Origin: Nitrospinaceae bacterium
GTDB taxonomy: Bacteria; Nitrospinota; Nitrospinia; Nitrospinales; Nitrospinaceae
Length of the DNA stretch: 17,992 nucleotides
Assembly (NCBI GenBank): GCA_029261615.1
Contig: JAJDAX010000076.1
Coordinates: 1-17,992 of the forward strand
Reading direction: 5' to 3'
Shown: piece after piece, positions 1 to 8,117 of the stretch
How the letters are laid out: every line of letters begins with the position of its first letter
Numbering within the stretch: position 1 is the first letter of the stretch
Made by a program: the position numbers and the translations under genes
The notes under the pieces: generated by a model
The model's input: only the letters and a program-made list of their open reading frames with translations
The model's database searches: none
What the model was told of the DNA's origin: nothing

Positions 1-1113
1 ACCTATAGCCAAATCATGTGTCAGTACAACAACAATGACAGTAGTGATCATGACAAGGCTGGAAGTTTTGGGATGCGTTTTTAAATTACTAAAAGAGGCC
101 CAGCTAAATGTTCCTATCGAAACCATTATCATGACAGCAACAAGAGCCGCCATCGGAATTTGATTCACCCATTCTCCTAAAACCAACAGCAGGAACAAAA
201 GAAACAATCCGGCAACAAGGGTAGACAGGCGACCCCGCCCTCCCGATTTAATATTAATCACTGATTGTCCGATCATCGCGCAGCCTGCCATTCCTCCAAA
301 AAACCCGGACACAATGTTGGCAACACCCTGCCCTGCACATTCTCGATTTTTGTTGCTGGGAGTATCCGTGAGGTCATCAACAATGGTTGCGGTCATGAGC
401 GACTCCAGTAAACCGACTGCCATCAATGTCAGAGAATAAGGGAAAATAATCCGTAATGTTTCAAAGTTAAAAGGGATGTCGGGTAAAAGAAATATTGGAA
501 ATGTGGAAGGAAGTTCTCCCATATCTCCTACTGTCCGCAAATCTATTCCAAAGTAAATACAGATCGCCGTAATGGTTATGATGCTAATCAACGGTGACGG
601 CACCGCTTTTGTGAAACGTGGGACAATATAAATAATGGCCAGTCCCAGAGCGACCATGCCGTACATCTGTATTCCTGCGCCTCGGAATTCGGGAAGTTGC
701 GCCATGAATATCAAAATGGCCAGGGCATTCACAAATCCCGTCACAACAGAACGCGATACAAACCGCATGAGAGAACCCAACCTGAATAAACCCGCAATGA
801 TTTGCAAAATCCCCGTCAGGATGGTTGCCGCAAGAAGGTATTCCAACCCATGCTCTTTTACGAGTGACACCATAACAAGTGCCATGGCACCCGTTGCGGC
901 GGAAATCATGCCGGAACGTCCCCCGATAAATGCAATGACAATAGCAATGCAGAATGAAGCATATAGGCCCACCTTGGGATCAACACCTGCAATGATAGAG
1001 AAAGCGATCGCCTCCGGAATAAGAGCAAGTGCGACAACCATTCCAGCAAGGACATCATTGCGTATATTGCCCAGCCAATTTCGTTTTAAATAGGAGAGTG
1101 ATAAATTAACCAT
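1..1113 (-). CDS. SulP-family inorganic anion transporter (partial, C-terminus beyond window)
   Basis: This is an inner-membrane transporter of the SulP (SLC26-like) family, which moves sulfate, bicarbonate or organic anions, often coupled to protons or sodium. I translated the minus strand from the ATG at 1113; 371 codons remain open to the window edge. The N-terminus reads [20 protein letters not shown], followed by the family's first-helix signature [21 protein letters not shown] and GLYASF. Later come [31 protein letters not shown] and many hydrophobic segments. The [14 protein letters not shown] stretch near residue 285 matches the conserved SulP core. Any STAS domain would lie in the missing part, so its presence is unknown. 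The closest resemblance is to the bacterial bicarbonate/sulfate transporter group, but the substrate cannot be read from the sequence. The ribosome-binding site is weak (GGAAAAG about 12 bases upstream). The gene is divergent from the kinase gene at 1908. Confidence 0.93.
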   Translation of the reverse strand, partial: MVNLSLSYLKRNWLGNIRNDVLAGMVVALALIPEAIAFSIIAGVDPKVGLYASFCIAIVIAFIGGRSGMISAATGAMALVMVSLVKEHGLEYLLAATILTGILQIIAGLFRLGSLMRFVSRSVVTGFVNALAILIFMAQLPEFRGAGIQMYGMVALGLAIIYIVPRFTKAVPSPLISIITITAICIYFGIDLRTVGDMGELPSTFPIFLLPDIPFNFETLRIIFPYSLTLMAVGLLESLMTATIVDDLTDTPSNKNRECAGQGVANIVSGFFGGMAGCAMIGQSVINIKSGGRGRLSTLVAGLFLLFLLLVLGEWVNQIPMAALVAVMIMVSIGTFSWASFSNLKTHPKTSSLVMITTVIVVVLTHDLAIG

Positions 1114-1182
1114 AAAATGAAGTTTTTCTTTTCCAGGTAAAAGGTTATTACAGAATAAAAGGATTCGTACAAATGACTCAGA

Positions 1183-1201
1183 CTTTTAACAAAGTTAAAA
1201 G
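1183..1201. repeat. Perfect 8-bp inverted repeat upstream of the SulP gene
   Basis: The sequence CTTTTAAC-AAA-GTTAAAAG is an exact inverted repeat with a 3-base centre, about 70 bases upstream of the SulP start codon. On the minus strand a TGTAATAA element resembling an extended -10 box lies between the repeat and the gene. The spacing therefore fits an operator for a dimeric regulator of the transporter. It is AT-rich and lacks a GC stem, so it is unlikely to be a terminator. The regulatory role is inferred. Confidence 0.35.
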
Positions 1202-1333
1202 ACGAAAGGACCCAGCAGGATCAAATTTCGCCTGATATTTCTTTGAATTTTTTCAGGTGGCATGATGACGGAGGATGGGCGTGTCTGTCCCCTTACCATC
1301 CAGGGACGACGGGTCGCCTCCACTAGACAACTC

Positions 1334-1355
1334 TTTTGCTGTTCCCACAGCAAAA
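1334..1355. repeat. Perfect 9-bp hairpin repeat (TTTTGCTGT / ACAGCAAAA)
   Basis: TTTTGCTGT and ACAGCAAAA flank a TCCC loop and pair perfectly. The T-rich arm precedes the stem and the A-rich arm follows it on the plus strand, which is the reverse of an intrinsic terminator. It is better read as a protein-binding palindrome or an RNA hairpin of unknown role. Confidence 0.35.
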
Positions 1356-1907
1356 ACAAATGATCTTCGGCCATCAAACAGAAATGAGCATCCAGAAATC
1401 CTGGACAGGTTTCATCTCTGACTCTATATTGGGTTGGATCGAGGAAAGAACTTTCAGAAAACCACTTCGAGAATAAACAGGATTTTACCTAGTCTACCGG
1501 GCCTAACAATCTTCTTTAGGTTTGCTCTTGGCGAGGAACTGGAATGAACTTACTTAAACTGAAAACCAATAATCCCTATATGACTTTTGAGTTTAGCATA
1601 ACTTCAGAAAAGTTCCTAACAATGCTCCATTCCCCTCTCTAACCTTGGAATAAAAATAACGCCACAATTTCGTTTGAAAAGAAGCTCATTACAGAATCAA
1701 TTATTGGGGACAGCCCTTTATAGATTTCAGAAGGTTTTCACAAATCATCGCTTGGAAAATCGGCCACATTTTAAAATGCCTACCTACTTTAAGAAACTGA
1801 CGAAACCGCAACTGCAACTTGAACCTGCAAGCAATTAGGGATGTTAAATCCTGAGAAAACGTCGTAAACTACTGAAACTAAAACAACAGGACAAGGCGGT
1901 CTAATCC

Positions 1908-4184
1908 ATGTCGTCCGATCCATCTAATAGCAGTCCGTTCAACACAACCCTCACAGAATCTGAAATAAAAGATAAACGTTCACGGGGCCGTTGGCGTCTT
2001 GCGCTCATTTTTCTCACCCTGATTGGTTTGACCGGGCTCGAGGTCTATCTGCTCCAGGAGCGCTCCTCCATTTCGGACAATATTCCTGTCCTGCTCCTGT
2101 TCAACGTCATCCTGATCCTGTTGTTCCTGCTGATCGTCCTGATCGTCCGCAATTTTGTCAAACTGCACAACGAGAGAAAAAGCCGCATACTCGGTTCGCG
2201 TTTCCAAACAAAACTGATCGTAGCTTTTCTAACACTCGCACTGGTTCCCTCCATCCTCCTGTTTTTCGTAGCCAGCAAATTGTTTAGCTACAGTGTGGGA
2301 AACTGGTTCAGTTTCCAGGTTGAAGACTCGCTGCAACAGTCAATGGAAGTGGCCCGCGAATATTACTCCTATGTTGAGAAACAAAGTCACTTTCATGCCG
2401 AGCAGCTGGAAAAGCAAATTACCGGCAATCAATTGTATCAGCAGGATAAACGCGTGGACTTGGACCAACTGGTTGCCGACAAGGTGGTTGACTACAACCT
2501 CGGAGCTCTGTTTATATTCGACAATGCCGGTCAGCTCGTTGCGGCAAGAACCCATCCCGATACCAAGCTGAATTCCGACCCTGAGGATTTTTTAAATTTG
2601 ATCCGAACAAGTACCGGAGATGAAAGAATCTCCGAAGTACGTTCTTACCGGGGAGAAAACTACTTGTCGGTTCTGGTTCCTCTTACCCAGAAAGTCGAGG
2701 GAGGCTCTACGGTGTGGGGCTATATTGTGACCTTGTCCGAAATTCCGAAATCTTCCCTGATGAAAATCAGGAATATAAAAAACATGTTTGAGCAATACAA
2801 AAAGCAAAGCCTGCTCAAGCTCCCCGTCAGCGCTAATTACTATTTCACGTTTCTTTTGATCACCCTGTTGATCCTGTTTTCCGCTGTCTGGCTGGGGATT
2901 TACCTGGCCCGGGGAATCACCATTCCTATTCAACAATTGGCTGAAGGAACGCGGCGTGTTGCCAGCGGCGACCTTAATGTCCGCATCAGGCTCGACACTC
3001 CGGATGAAATAGGAATACTCGTGACTTCTTTCAACCAGATGACCGCCGAACTGCAGGAGAATCGTAAACACATTGAACAGGCCAATGACGATTTAAAATC
3101 GACCAACTTTGAATTGGAACGACGGCGAAATTATATTGAAACGGTGCTCGAAAATGTTGGTGCCGGTGTAATCTCTATCGACAAAAAGGGTCTTGTGACT
3201 ACCTTCAACAATGCGGCAAAAAGAATCCTGGGATATTCCAAAACCAATCCAATGGGCTCTACATACAAAGATGCCTTTCCACCTCCTTTTCATGCTCCCA
3301 TCCGGAAAATGATCCGGAAAATGAGCCGGGAAAAAAGCGGGCTCCTTCAGGAACAGGTAGAGATAACCCTGGGTGAAGCGCCATTGAACCTTCTGGTTAA
3401 TCTGAATTTTATGCTCGACCATTCCAAAAAATATCTTGGCTTGCTGATCGTGTTCGAAGATTTAACGCAACTGATTAAGGCACAAAAAGTAGCCGCATGG
3501 CAGGAGGTCGCTCAAGGAATCGCTCATGAAATCAAAAATCCTTTAACTCCGATTCAACTGAACACACAACGATTAAAAAAGAAATACTATGAGGACAAAG
3601 AGACGTTCGCCAAGGTTTTTGATGAAAGTATAGACATCATCAATCAGGAAGTTGAAGGAATGAAACAGTTGCTCAACGAGTTCCTGAGGTTTTCCCGCAT
3701 GCCCACTCCAAGCCCGAGGGCGGTCCCGATCCATCAACTGATTAAAGATGTCATTCGACTCTACGAGGGACACGAAAAAAACATCCGGATTGCAACCCGC
3801 TTCGATCCCAATCTTCAGGACCTGTTTCTGGACCCAGACCAGATACGCCGTGTGTTCATAAATCTGTTCGATAACGCCCTCGATGCACTCTCCCCTGAAG
3901 GAACCATCACTATCAATACCTTGATCAATTCTGATACAGGACGGGTACGGATTGAGTTTTCCGATGATGGGACTGGAATTCAGCCACAGGACAGGGAAAA
4001 GCTGTTCCTGCCCCATTTCACCACTAAAAAACGCGGTACCGGCCTAGGACTGGCAATTATCAGCCGGATCATTATCGATCACAGCGGATTGATCCAGGTG
4101 AGGGACAACCATCCGAAAGGCACCACGTTTATAATCGATCTTCCGGTTTCAACATCCCAGGACATTCCGGAAAGGGTGGCATGA
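1908..4184 (+). CDS. NtrY-like membrane sensor histidine kinase
   Basis: This is a transmembrane histidine kinase with NtrY architecture: it autophosphorylates a histidine and passes the phosphate to a response regulator, typically NtrX-type. Three hydrophobic segments lie near residues 30-49, 59-80 and 102-123 (the third with the NtrY-like VPSILLFF). A periplasmic region of about 185 residues follows, then a fourth helix (about 311-332), HAMP (about 333-388) and PAS (about 403-520). The HisKA H-box is AHEIKNPLTPIQL with phosphoacceptor His540. The HATPase domain has an N-box at N652/N656 (NLFDNALDAL), then DDGTGI and GTGLGLAI. All catalytic boxes are intact and the 758-residue length is normal for NtrY. 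ATG 1908 is preceded by an AAGGCGG-like site. No response regulator lies beside it; an aldehyde dehydrogenase follows after 160 bases. The signal sensed is unknown, so the symbol ntrY is not assigned. Confidence 0.93.
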   Translation: MSSDPSNSSPFNTTLTESEIKDKRSRGRWRLALIFLTLIGLTGLEVYLLQERSSISDNIPVLLLFNVILILLFLLIVLIVRNFVKLHNERKSRILGSRFQTKLIVAFLTLALVPSILLFFVASKLFSYSVGNWFSFQVEDSLQQSMEVAREYYSYVEKQSHFHAEQLEKQITGNQLYQQDKRVDLDQLVADKVVDYNLGALFIFDNAGQLVAARTHPDTKLNSDPEDFLNLIRTSTGDERISEVRSYRGENYLSVLVPLTQKVEGGSTVWGYIVTLSEIPKSSLMKIRNIKNMFEQYKKQSLLKLPVSANYYFTFLLITLLILFSAVWLGIYLARGITIPIQQLAEGTRRVASGDLNVRIRLDTPDEIGILVTSFNQMTAELQENRKHIEQANDDLKSTNFELERRRNYIETVLENVGAGVISIDKKGLVTTFNNAAKRILGYSKTNPMGSTYKDAFPPPFHAPIRKMIRKMSREKSGLLQEQVEITLGEAPLNLLVNLNFMLDHSKKYLGLLIVFEDLTQLIKAQKVAAWQEVAQGIAHEIKNPLTPIQLNTQRLKKKYYEDKETFAKVFDESIDIINQEVEGMKQLLNEFLRFSRMPTPSPRAVPIHQLIKDVIRLYEGHEKNIRIATRFDPNLQDLFLDPDQIRRVFINLFDNALDALSPEGTITINTLINSDTGRVRIEFSDDGTGIQPQDREKLFLPHFTTKKRGTGLGLAIISRIIIDHSGLIQVRDNHPKGTTFIIDLPVSTSQDIPERVA

Positions 4185-4238
4185 ATCAAGCTTTCATGTT
4201 TACATCTAAATTATAATTTTGAATTCTCATAACCCCTC

Positions 4239-4266
4239 TTGCAACATTTCAGTTTTTTCTTACAAT
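4239..4266 (+). promoter_or_regulatory. Putative sigma70 promoter for the aldehyde dehydrogenase gene
   Basis: TTGCAA (4239-4244) and TACAAT (4261-4266) match the -35 and -10 boxes at 4/6 and 5/6 positions with a 16-base spacer containing a T tract. Transcription would start near 4273, giving a leader of about 70 bases before the ATG at 4345. It lies in the gap after the kinase gene and suggests that the dehydrogenase is not solely dependent on read-through. Confidence 0.4.
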
Positions 4267-4344
4267 AGATACCATAACCTTCTAAAAACAATCTGAGGCG
4301 CTGATTGACTGAGATCGCCTTAATGGTGAAAACTGGATTTTGAA

Positions 4345-5781
4345 ATGACGCAAAAGCATCCTTATATGATTGGTCGGTCATGGGAAAATGACGACCATAC
4401 AATCCCGGTGACCAACCCTTACACCCAGCAGGTTTTTGCAGAAGTCAGCCTGGCCAATCCTTCTACAATTGACCGGGCTATCTCTCTAGCAACCACTGCG
4501 TTTGAAAGCACCCGACGGATGCCTTCCCACAAACGGGCACGCATCTGCTCGCAAGTCGCAGAGGGTATTAAAAAACGGCAAGAAGAGTTTGCTGAAACCA
4601 TCACGATTGAATCCGGCAAACCGCTTATGTATTCGCGCGGTGAAGTGGCCCGCTCCATTTCAACTTTCAATCTCGCAGCCGAGGAAGCAACACGGATTCC
4701 CGGTGAAATTCTTAACCTGGATATAACGGAAGCAGCTCAAGGAAAAACCGGCATCGTTAAACGATTCCCGCTTGGGCCCATTTCAGGAATTTCCCCTTTT
4801 AATTTCCCACTCAATCTGGTCGCCCATAAAGTGGCACCGGCCCTGGCGGTGGGCAATCCTATGGTGCTCAAACCCTCTTCCCTAACACCGCTTACTGCCC
4901 TGCTTCTTGGAAGAGTGATCGCGGAGACGGACATCCCGGAAGGGGCTATCAGCATTCTCCCCTGCCGATCATCCGATGCCACTGCATTGGTTGAGGACGA
5001 CCGGCTGCAAATGGTGACTTTCACTGGCAGCCCGCCTGTTGGATGGGATATCAAATCACGAGCAGGACGCAAACGGGTCACTCTCGAGCTTGGAGGAAAT
5101 GCCGGGGTGATCATCGAGCCCGATGCCGATCTTGACTCTGCGGCAAAACGCGTTTGCTTTGGGGCATTCGCCTATTCGGGACAAGTCTGCATTTCGGTCC
5201 AACGGACATTTGTCCATGAATCCATTTTTGATTCTTTTAAGGACAAACTGTTAAACGAGGTTTCCGGCTTGAAACGCGGAGACACTCTGCTGGATACCAC
5301 CACCATTGGCCCCCTCATTGACCTTGAAAATGCAAAACGAATAGAACAATGGATTGAGGAAGCAGTAAGTGGTGGCGCAAAACTCCTCACCGGCGGAAGG
5401 CGTACGGGAACTTTTGTAGAGCCTGCCGTATTGACACAGGTCAATCCAAAATATCAGGCTGTTTGTCAGGAGGCCTTCGGCCCACTGATGATCCTTGAAC
5501 CCTACTCAGATTTTGAAGATGCACTTCGATTGGTCAACGACTCGGCATTTGGTCTTCAGGCGGGAGTTTTTACAAATCAACTGGACAAAGCCTTCGAGGC
5601 ATTTAACGAACTTGAGGTTGGGGGCGTTGTGTTGAACGATGTCCCGACATTTCGGGTCGACAACATGCCCTATGGGGGAGTCAAGGACTCAGGAATGGGC
5701 CGCGAGGGCATTAAATACACAATTGAAGAAATGACAGAAATCAAATTACTGGTCATGGATCACTATATGGGAAACGCCTGA
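4345..5781 (+). CDS. NAD(P)-dependent aldehyde dehydrogenase superfamily protein
   Basis: This is a cytosolic aldehyde dehydrogenase oxidising an aldehyde to the acid (or acyl derivative) with NAD(P)+. It is 478 residues long, normal for the family. The cofactor/oxyanion motif SPFNFPLNLVAHKVAPAL contains Asn153, followed by VLKPSS and FTGSPPVG. The general base is Glu248 in LELGGN, and the catalytic nucleophile Cys282 lies in SGQVCISVQR. The 34-residue spacing between them is canonical. The C-terminal EAFGPL and MPYGGVKDSGMGREG complete the fold. Overall it resembles the lactaldehyde/phosphonoacetaldehyde/GapN-like branch rather than betaine-aldehyde dehydrogenases, but the substrate cannot be assigned. 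The start ATG 4345 has a poor ribosome-binding site; ATG 4366 is an alternative that would remove seven residues. The gene probably shares a transcript with the following small gene, 61 bases away. Confidence 0.93.
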   Translation: MTQKHPYMIGRSWENDDHTIPVTNPYTQQVFAEVSLANPSTIDRAISLATTAFESTRRMPSHKRARICSQVAEGIKKRQEEFAETITIESGKPLMYSRGEVARSISTFNLAAEEATRIPGEILNLDITEAAQGKTGIVKRFPLGPISGISPFNFPLNLVAHKVAPALAVGNPMVLKPSSLTPLTALLLGRVIAETDIPEGAISILPCRSSDATALVEDDRLQMVTFTGSPPVGWDIKSRAGRKRVTLELGGNAGVIIEPDADLDSAAKRVCFGAFAYSGQVCISVQRTFVHESIFDSFKDKLLNEVSGLKRGDTLLDTTTIGPLIDLENAKRIEQWIEEAVSGGAKLLTGGRRTGTFVEPAVLTQVNPKYQAVCQEAFGPLMILEPYSDFEDALRLVNDSAFGLQAGVFTNQLDKAFEAFNELEVGGVVLNDVPTFRVDNMPYGGVKDSGMGREGIKYTIEEMTEIKLLVMDHYMGNA

Positions 5782-5842
5782 CCTTAAAACTCTGAACAAT
5801 ACCCCTTCCCATCAAACCTGATATTAATTCAAGGAATATTTC

Positions 5843-6265
5843 ATGAGCCAGGATGAACGATTTACCGACAATGGTAACGGAACCATAACAGACCATAAAC
5901 TGAACTTGATGTGGAAAAAAACGGATTCATTTCAGGACACAAATAAATGGAAGAACTGGTTTACAGGACATGAATACCTGCAAATTGTGAACCTGGAGCG
6001 GTTCGCGGGCCATGAAAACTGGCGGTTCCCCTGGGAGTTTGAAGCCTTTGAACTTCTTGATATTGAAAAAAGTAATACTGATAAATACGGCGATTCAATC
6101 TATATCGACCCGGTATTTGAACCCGGCAGTGCGGGCGTAACCTGGACCGAGGACGTCAAGGATTCATCCGCACTCATTATCCAATACGAAGACGGTATAA
6201 AAGTCTGGCCGTCCCAGTATGCCAATCTGAACATGGCTGTCCGGCTTGTACGGGACCTGTCTTAA
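5843..6265 (+). CDS. DUF1566 / Lcl C-terminal domain small protein
   Basis: This 140-residue protein matches the DUF1566 (Lcl C-terminal) pattern. It opens with RFTDNGNGTITDHKLNLMWKK, the hallmark F-x-DNGNGT-I-TD...L-x-W-x-K motif, and ends with NMAVRLVRDL, like the family's terminal VRxVR. The middle segment ENWRFPWEFEAFELLDI fits the family's W-R-P-E-L pattern. The fold is a lectin/FGE-like module often found on secreted proteins, but here there is no signal peptide or membrane helix, so the product appears cytoplasmic. The start is supported by AAGGA seven bases before ATG 5843. Function is unknown. The stop TAA overlaps the stop codon of the convergent gene at 6262. Confidence 0.85.
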   Translation: MSQDERFTDNGNGTITDHKLNLMWKKTDSFQDTNKWKNWFTGHEYLQIVNLERFAGHENWRFPWEFEAFELLDIEKSNTDKYGDSIYIDPVFEPGSAGVTWTEDVKDSSALIIQYEDGIKVWPSQYANLNMAVRLVRDLS

Positions 6266-7887
6266 GGTCCGGCCCTCTTCTCCAGCTTCATCATGCCCGG
6301 TGGATAGCGTACTTTTACAGTTTCCTCGTCGTCCGTGGTGTATGGAAACCAGGGGTGAACCACAAACTTGATAGCACTGGGCGTAGAAATAAATCGCTGG
6401 CCCCGCTCATGGTAACGTTCAGCCTTGACCTGCAATTCCAACTCAGCCCCCTCCGGCAAATCGAATAACCGAAAAGCACTTTTCTTGAGATCGAGAATGA
6501 CCGCACCGGTAGCAACGGCAGGTCCTTCCGCGCTACCATTCAAGACCACCTGGCCAGTTGCTTTTGGAAAATTCATCGTCCAGAGATAACGTGTTTTAAA
6601 TCCCCGCGCACGGGCATTCAATCCTATTGGATCGAGAAATTGAACCATCGGTTTACCGTTCTCCAGAAAAAAGTAAAGGTTCAGCAAAGGCCATTTCACC
6701 TGGTCCTCTTCAAATACTTTTTTGGCCATTCTAAAACAACGCTCGTGTTTCATCACCTCGGAAACTTTTATTCTTCGATCCGCTGCAAGGCTCTGTCTTA
6801 ATGTTAAGGCCTCTGGGTCGTTCAAATAACAGGTTGCATGGGCAATCCAACGCACCCCCTCTTCTCCTTTTGAAGGATCGACAGCATCATAAAGAACAGG
6901 AATAATTGCCTTCTCCACTTCCGGTACGGGGTTTCGCCCCATTTCGGCAACAAGGTTATACAACTGTTCCCACTTACCAGATTCAACCAGGGCTTTTGCA
7001 TCGGCAACAACCTTCTCCTTAAACCCGGATGAACCTGAGTCCTTTGCGATAACATCCTTTCCATCGAACACGGCCTGTTTTAAAAACTGGTAACGGCCGG
7101 GATGAGAATATTTAAAATAAGGATAATGAATATAAGCCGCAACGGAATTTGCAAAATCTTCCTGCGGGTTTTCTCTTGAATAAGTTGGCAGATGCCGTCT
7201 TGATACCGGGGCATAATTGGTGTTTTCAGGGTCGTTCTTCAATGTATAAACATAATCCCCGTCGGGTCGTGCATCAAGAGGAGGCAGATTTAAAATACTG
7301 AACCCGGCAATCTTCAGCCATTCATTTCCGAAACTCAACATACCCTGAGAAATGTCCATGGCATGCCCCATTTCGTGATGCACAATATTTTCAAAATCGG
7401 TATCACTTTCTGAGAACAAGGCATCATAAAACTCAAGCCGAAAGGTATCATCCTGAAACACGGCGAGGTGAGATTTTAAAGCATGTCGGTAAATGGTAGA
7501 AAACTTTGGAAAGGTTGCCGCAGGAATACGTCCGCCTGATCCCTGTTGATGCTTCGAGGGAAAGGCTGACAACCGGACCAGTTTTTCCAAACCCGGTAAT
7601 CGATAAAAATTTGCGGGTAGCTTTGCGAATACCCGATGCATACTTTTAATCTCATCCGGTCTCCAACCCTGGGTAGTGTCTACCAGGTCGTAACCAAACG
7701 CATTTTTAAAATCCTTACGGAGTTTTTCTATTTCTTCCCGATAATTCCCTTTATATTCATAAAACTTTCGTTTTTGAGTTTCAGGGTTGGGAATTGGGGC
7801 CGCCTGCGCCAACGCAGAACCACAAACACCAACAGTCAAGATACCAACACCCAATACCCGTATCAACGAATCAGTAAATCGAACCAT
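6262..7887 (-). CDS. Secreted HEXXH zinc-metallopeptidase-like protein
   Basis: This 541-residue protein is predicted to be exported. A basic-hydrophobic signal peptide covers residues 1-27/29 with a SALAQA cleavage region. A zincin signature, HEMGH, sits at 171-175 within FENIVHHEMGHAMD, where the two His would bind zinc and Glu172 would be the catalytic base. About 70 residues later, NPQEDFANSVAAY (Glu243) has the form of a gluzincin third ligand, as in lethal-factor-like peptidases. The C-terminal half (about 260-541) shows helical, repeat-like sequence followed by a probable beta-rich region and matches no family I recognise. Start ATG 7887 is preceded by AGGTGA at good spacing. Proteolysis is inferred from motifs, and no substrate is apparent. 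The gene is isolated: convergent with the DUF1566 gene, and separated by 230 bases from merR upstream. Confidence 0.75.
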   Translation of the reverse strand: MVRFTDSLIRVLGVGILTVGVCGSALAQAAPIPNPETQKRKFYEYKGNYREEIEKLRKDFKNAFGYDLVDTTQGWRPDEIKSMHRVFAKLPANFYRLPGLEKLVRLSAFPSKHQQGSGGRIPAATFPKFSTIYRHALKSHLAVFQDDTFRLEFYDALFSESDTDFENIVHHEMGHAMDISQGMLSFGNEWLKIAGFSILNLPPLDARPDGDYVYTLKNDPENTNYAPVSRRHLPTYSRENPQEDFANSVAAYIHYPYFKYSHPGRYQFLKQAVFDGKDVIAKDSGSSGFKEKVVADAKALVESGKWEQLYNLVAEMGRNPVPEVEKAIIPVLYDAVDPSKGEEGVRWIAHATCYLNDPEALTLRQSLAADRRIKVSEVMKHERCFRMAKKVFEEDQVKWPLLNLYFFLENGKPMVQFLDPIGLNARARGFKTRYLWTMNFPKATGQVVLNGSAEGPAVATGAVILDLKKSAFRLFDLPEGAELELQVKAERYHERGQRFISTPSAIKFVVHPWFPYTTDDEETVKVRYPPGMMKLEKRAGP

Positions 7888-8117
7888 ATTTCACCTCGGA
7901 ATAAGAGCCTTACTTCCAAATTACCAAAATGAGCCCGGCAATCACAAGGAAATAAAGAACCACAAAAATTTTTGATCCTATCCGCGGGTGTTTCGCATGA
8001 AATAGACGGTATAACAGCACAACAGGTGAGGATTAAGGACACAGAAGTGGAAAAAGCAAATCTCTCGGAATACTGGGATTATTGGCTTGAACAAAGATAA
8101 AGAAATAAAGGGAGATA
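7888..8117. other. Gap between merR and the secreted HEXXH gene
   Basis: No convincing gene, terminator or tRNA is seen here. The AGGTGA ribosome-binding site of the HEXXH gene lies at its lower edge. A 12-base palindrome CAAAAATTTTTG sits at 7963-7974. On the plus strand a frame is open from 7933 to a TAA at 8098-8100 with only TTG (7972) or GTG (8026) starts, no ribosome-binding site and no recognised domain. It may be a small gene, a remnant, or chance. Confidence 0.5.

Larger units (their letters stand above)
1114..1907. other. Long intergenic region between divergent genes, no supportable gene
   Basis: About 800 bases separate the start of the SulP gene (minus) from the start of the NtrY-like kinase (plus), so promoters for both should lie here. 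I saw no clear -35/-10 pair for the kinase and no RNA gene. It contains perfect inverted repeats at 1183-1201 and 1334-1355 and a 12-base palindrome CATTTTAAAATG at 1767-1778. A minus-strand frame is open from about 1488 to 1195 but has only a TTG/ATG start at 1377/1374, no convincing ribosome-binding site and no recognisable domain. It could be chance or a gene remnant. Very short plus-strand peptides (for example an ATG at 1778, 20 codons) are also unsupported. Confidence 0.6.

Noticed and set aside
635..1093. Plus-strand open frame of 152 codons within the SulP gene
   Set aside because: It is the antisense shadow of the transporter; its translation is rich in Pro, Arg, Ile and Met without any domain, while the minus strand gives a clear SulP sequence.
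1778..1907. Short basic peptides just upstream of the kinase gene as a leader peptide
   Set aside because: The candidate starts are ATG with a 20-codon frame or CTG with 17 codons, without ribosome-binding sites or attenuator hairpins.
2592..3071. Minus-strand open frames inside the histidine kinase
   Set aside because: They are antisense shadows of a gene with all kinase motifs in the plus frame and carry no domain of their own.
4180..4198. Hairpin CATGAA...TTCATG right after the kinase stop, as a possible terminator
   Set aside because: The stem is only 6 bp with two GC pairs and is followed by just three T residues; it is too weak to call.
7787..7975. Plus-strand 62-codon frame over the signal peptide of the HEXXH gene
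   Set aside because: It is mostly antisense to the signal-peptide coding region, which has a good ribosome-binding site in the opposite direction.
7888..8117. A tRNA-Pro gene expected downstream of ihfA-merR in some lineages
   Set aside because: Neither strand shows the conserved tRNA-Pro 5' sequence, T-loop GTTCGAATC or a cloverleaf.
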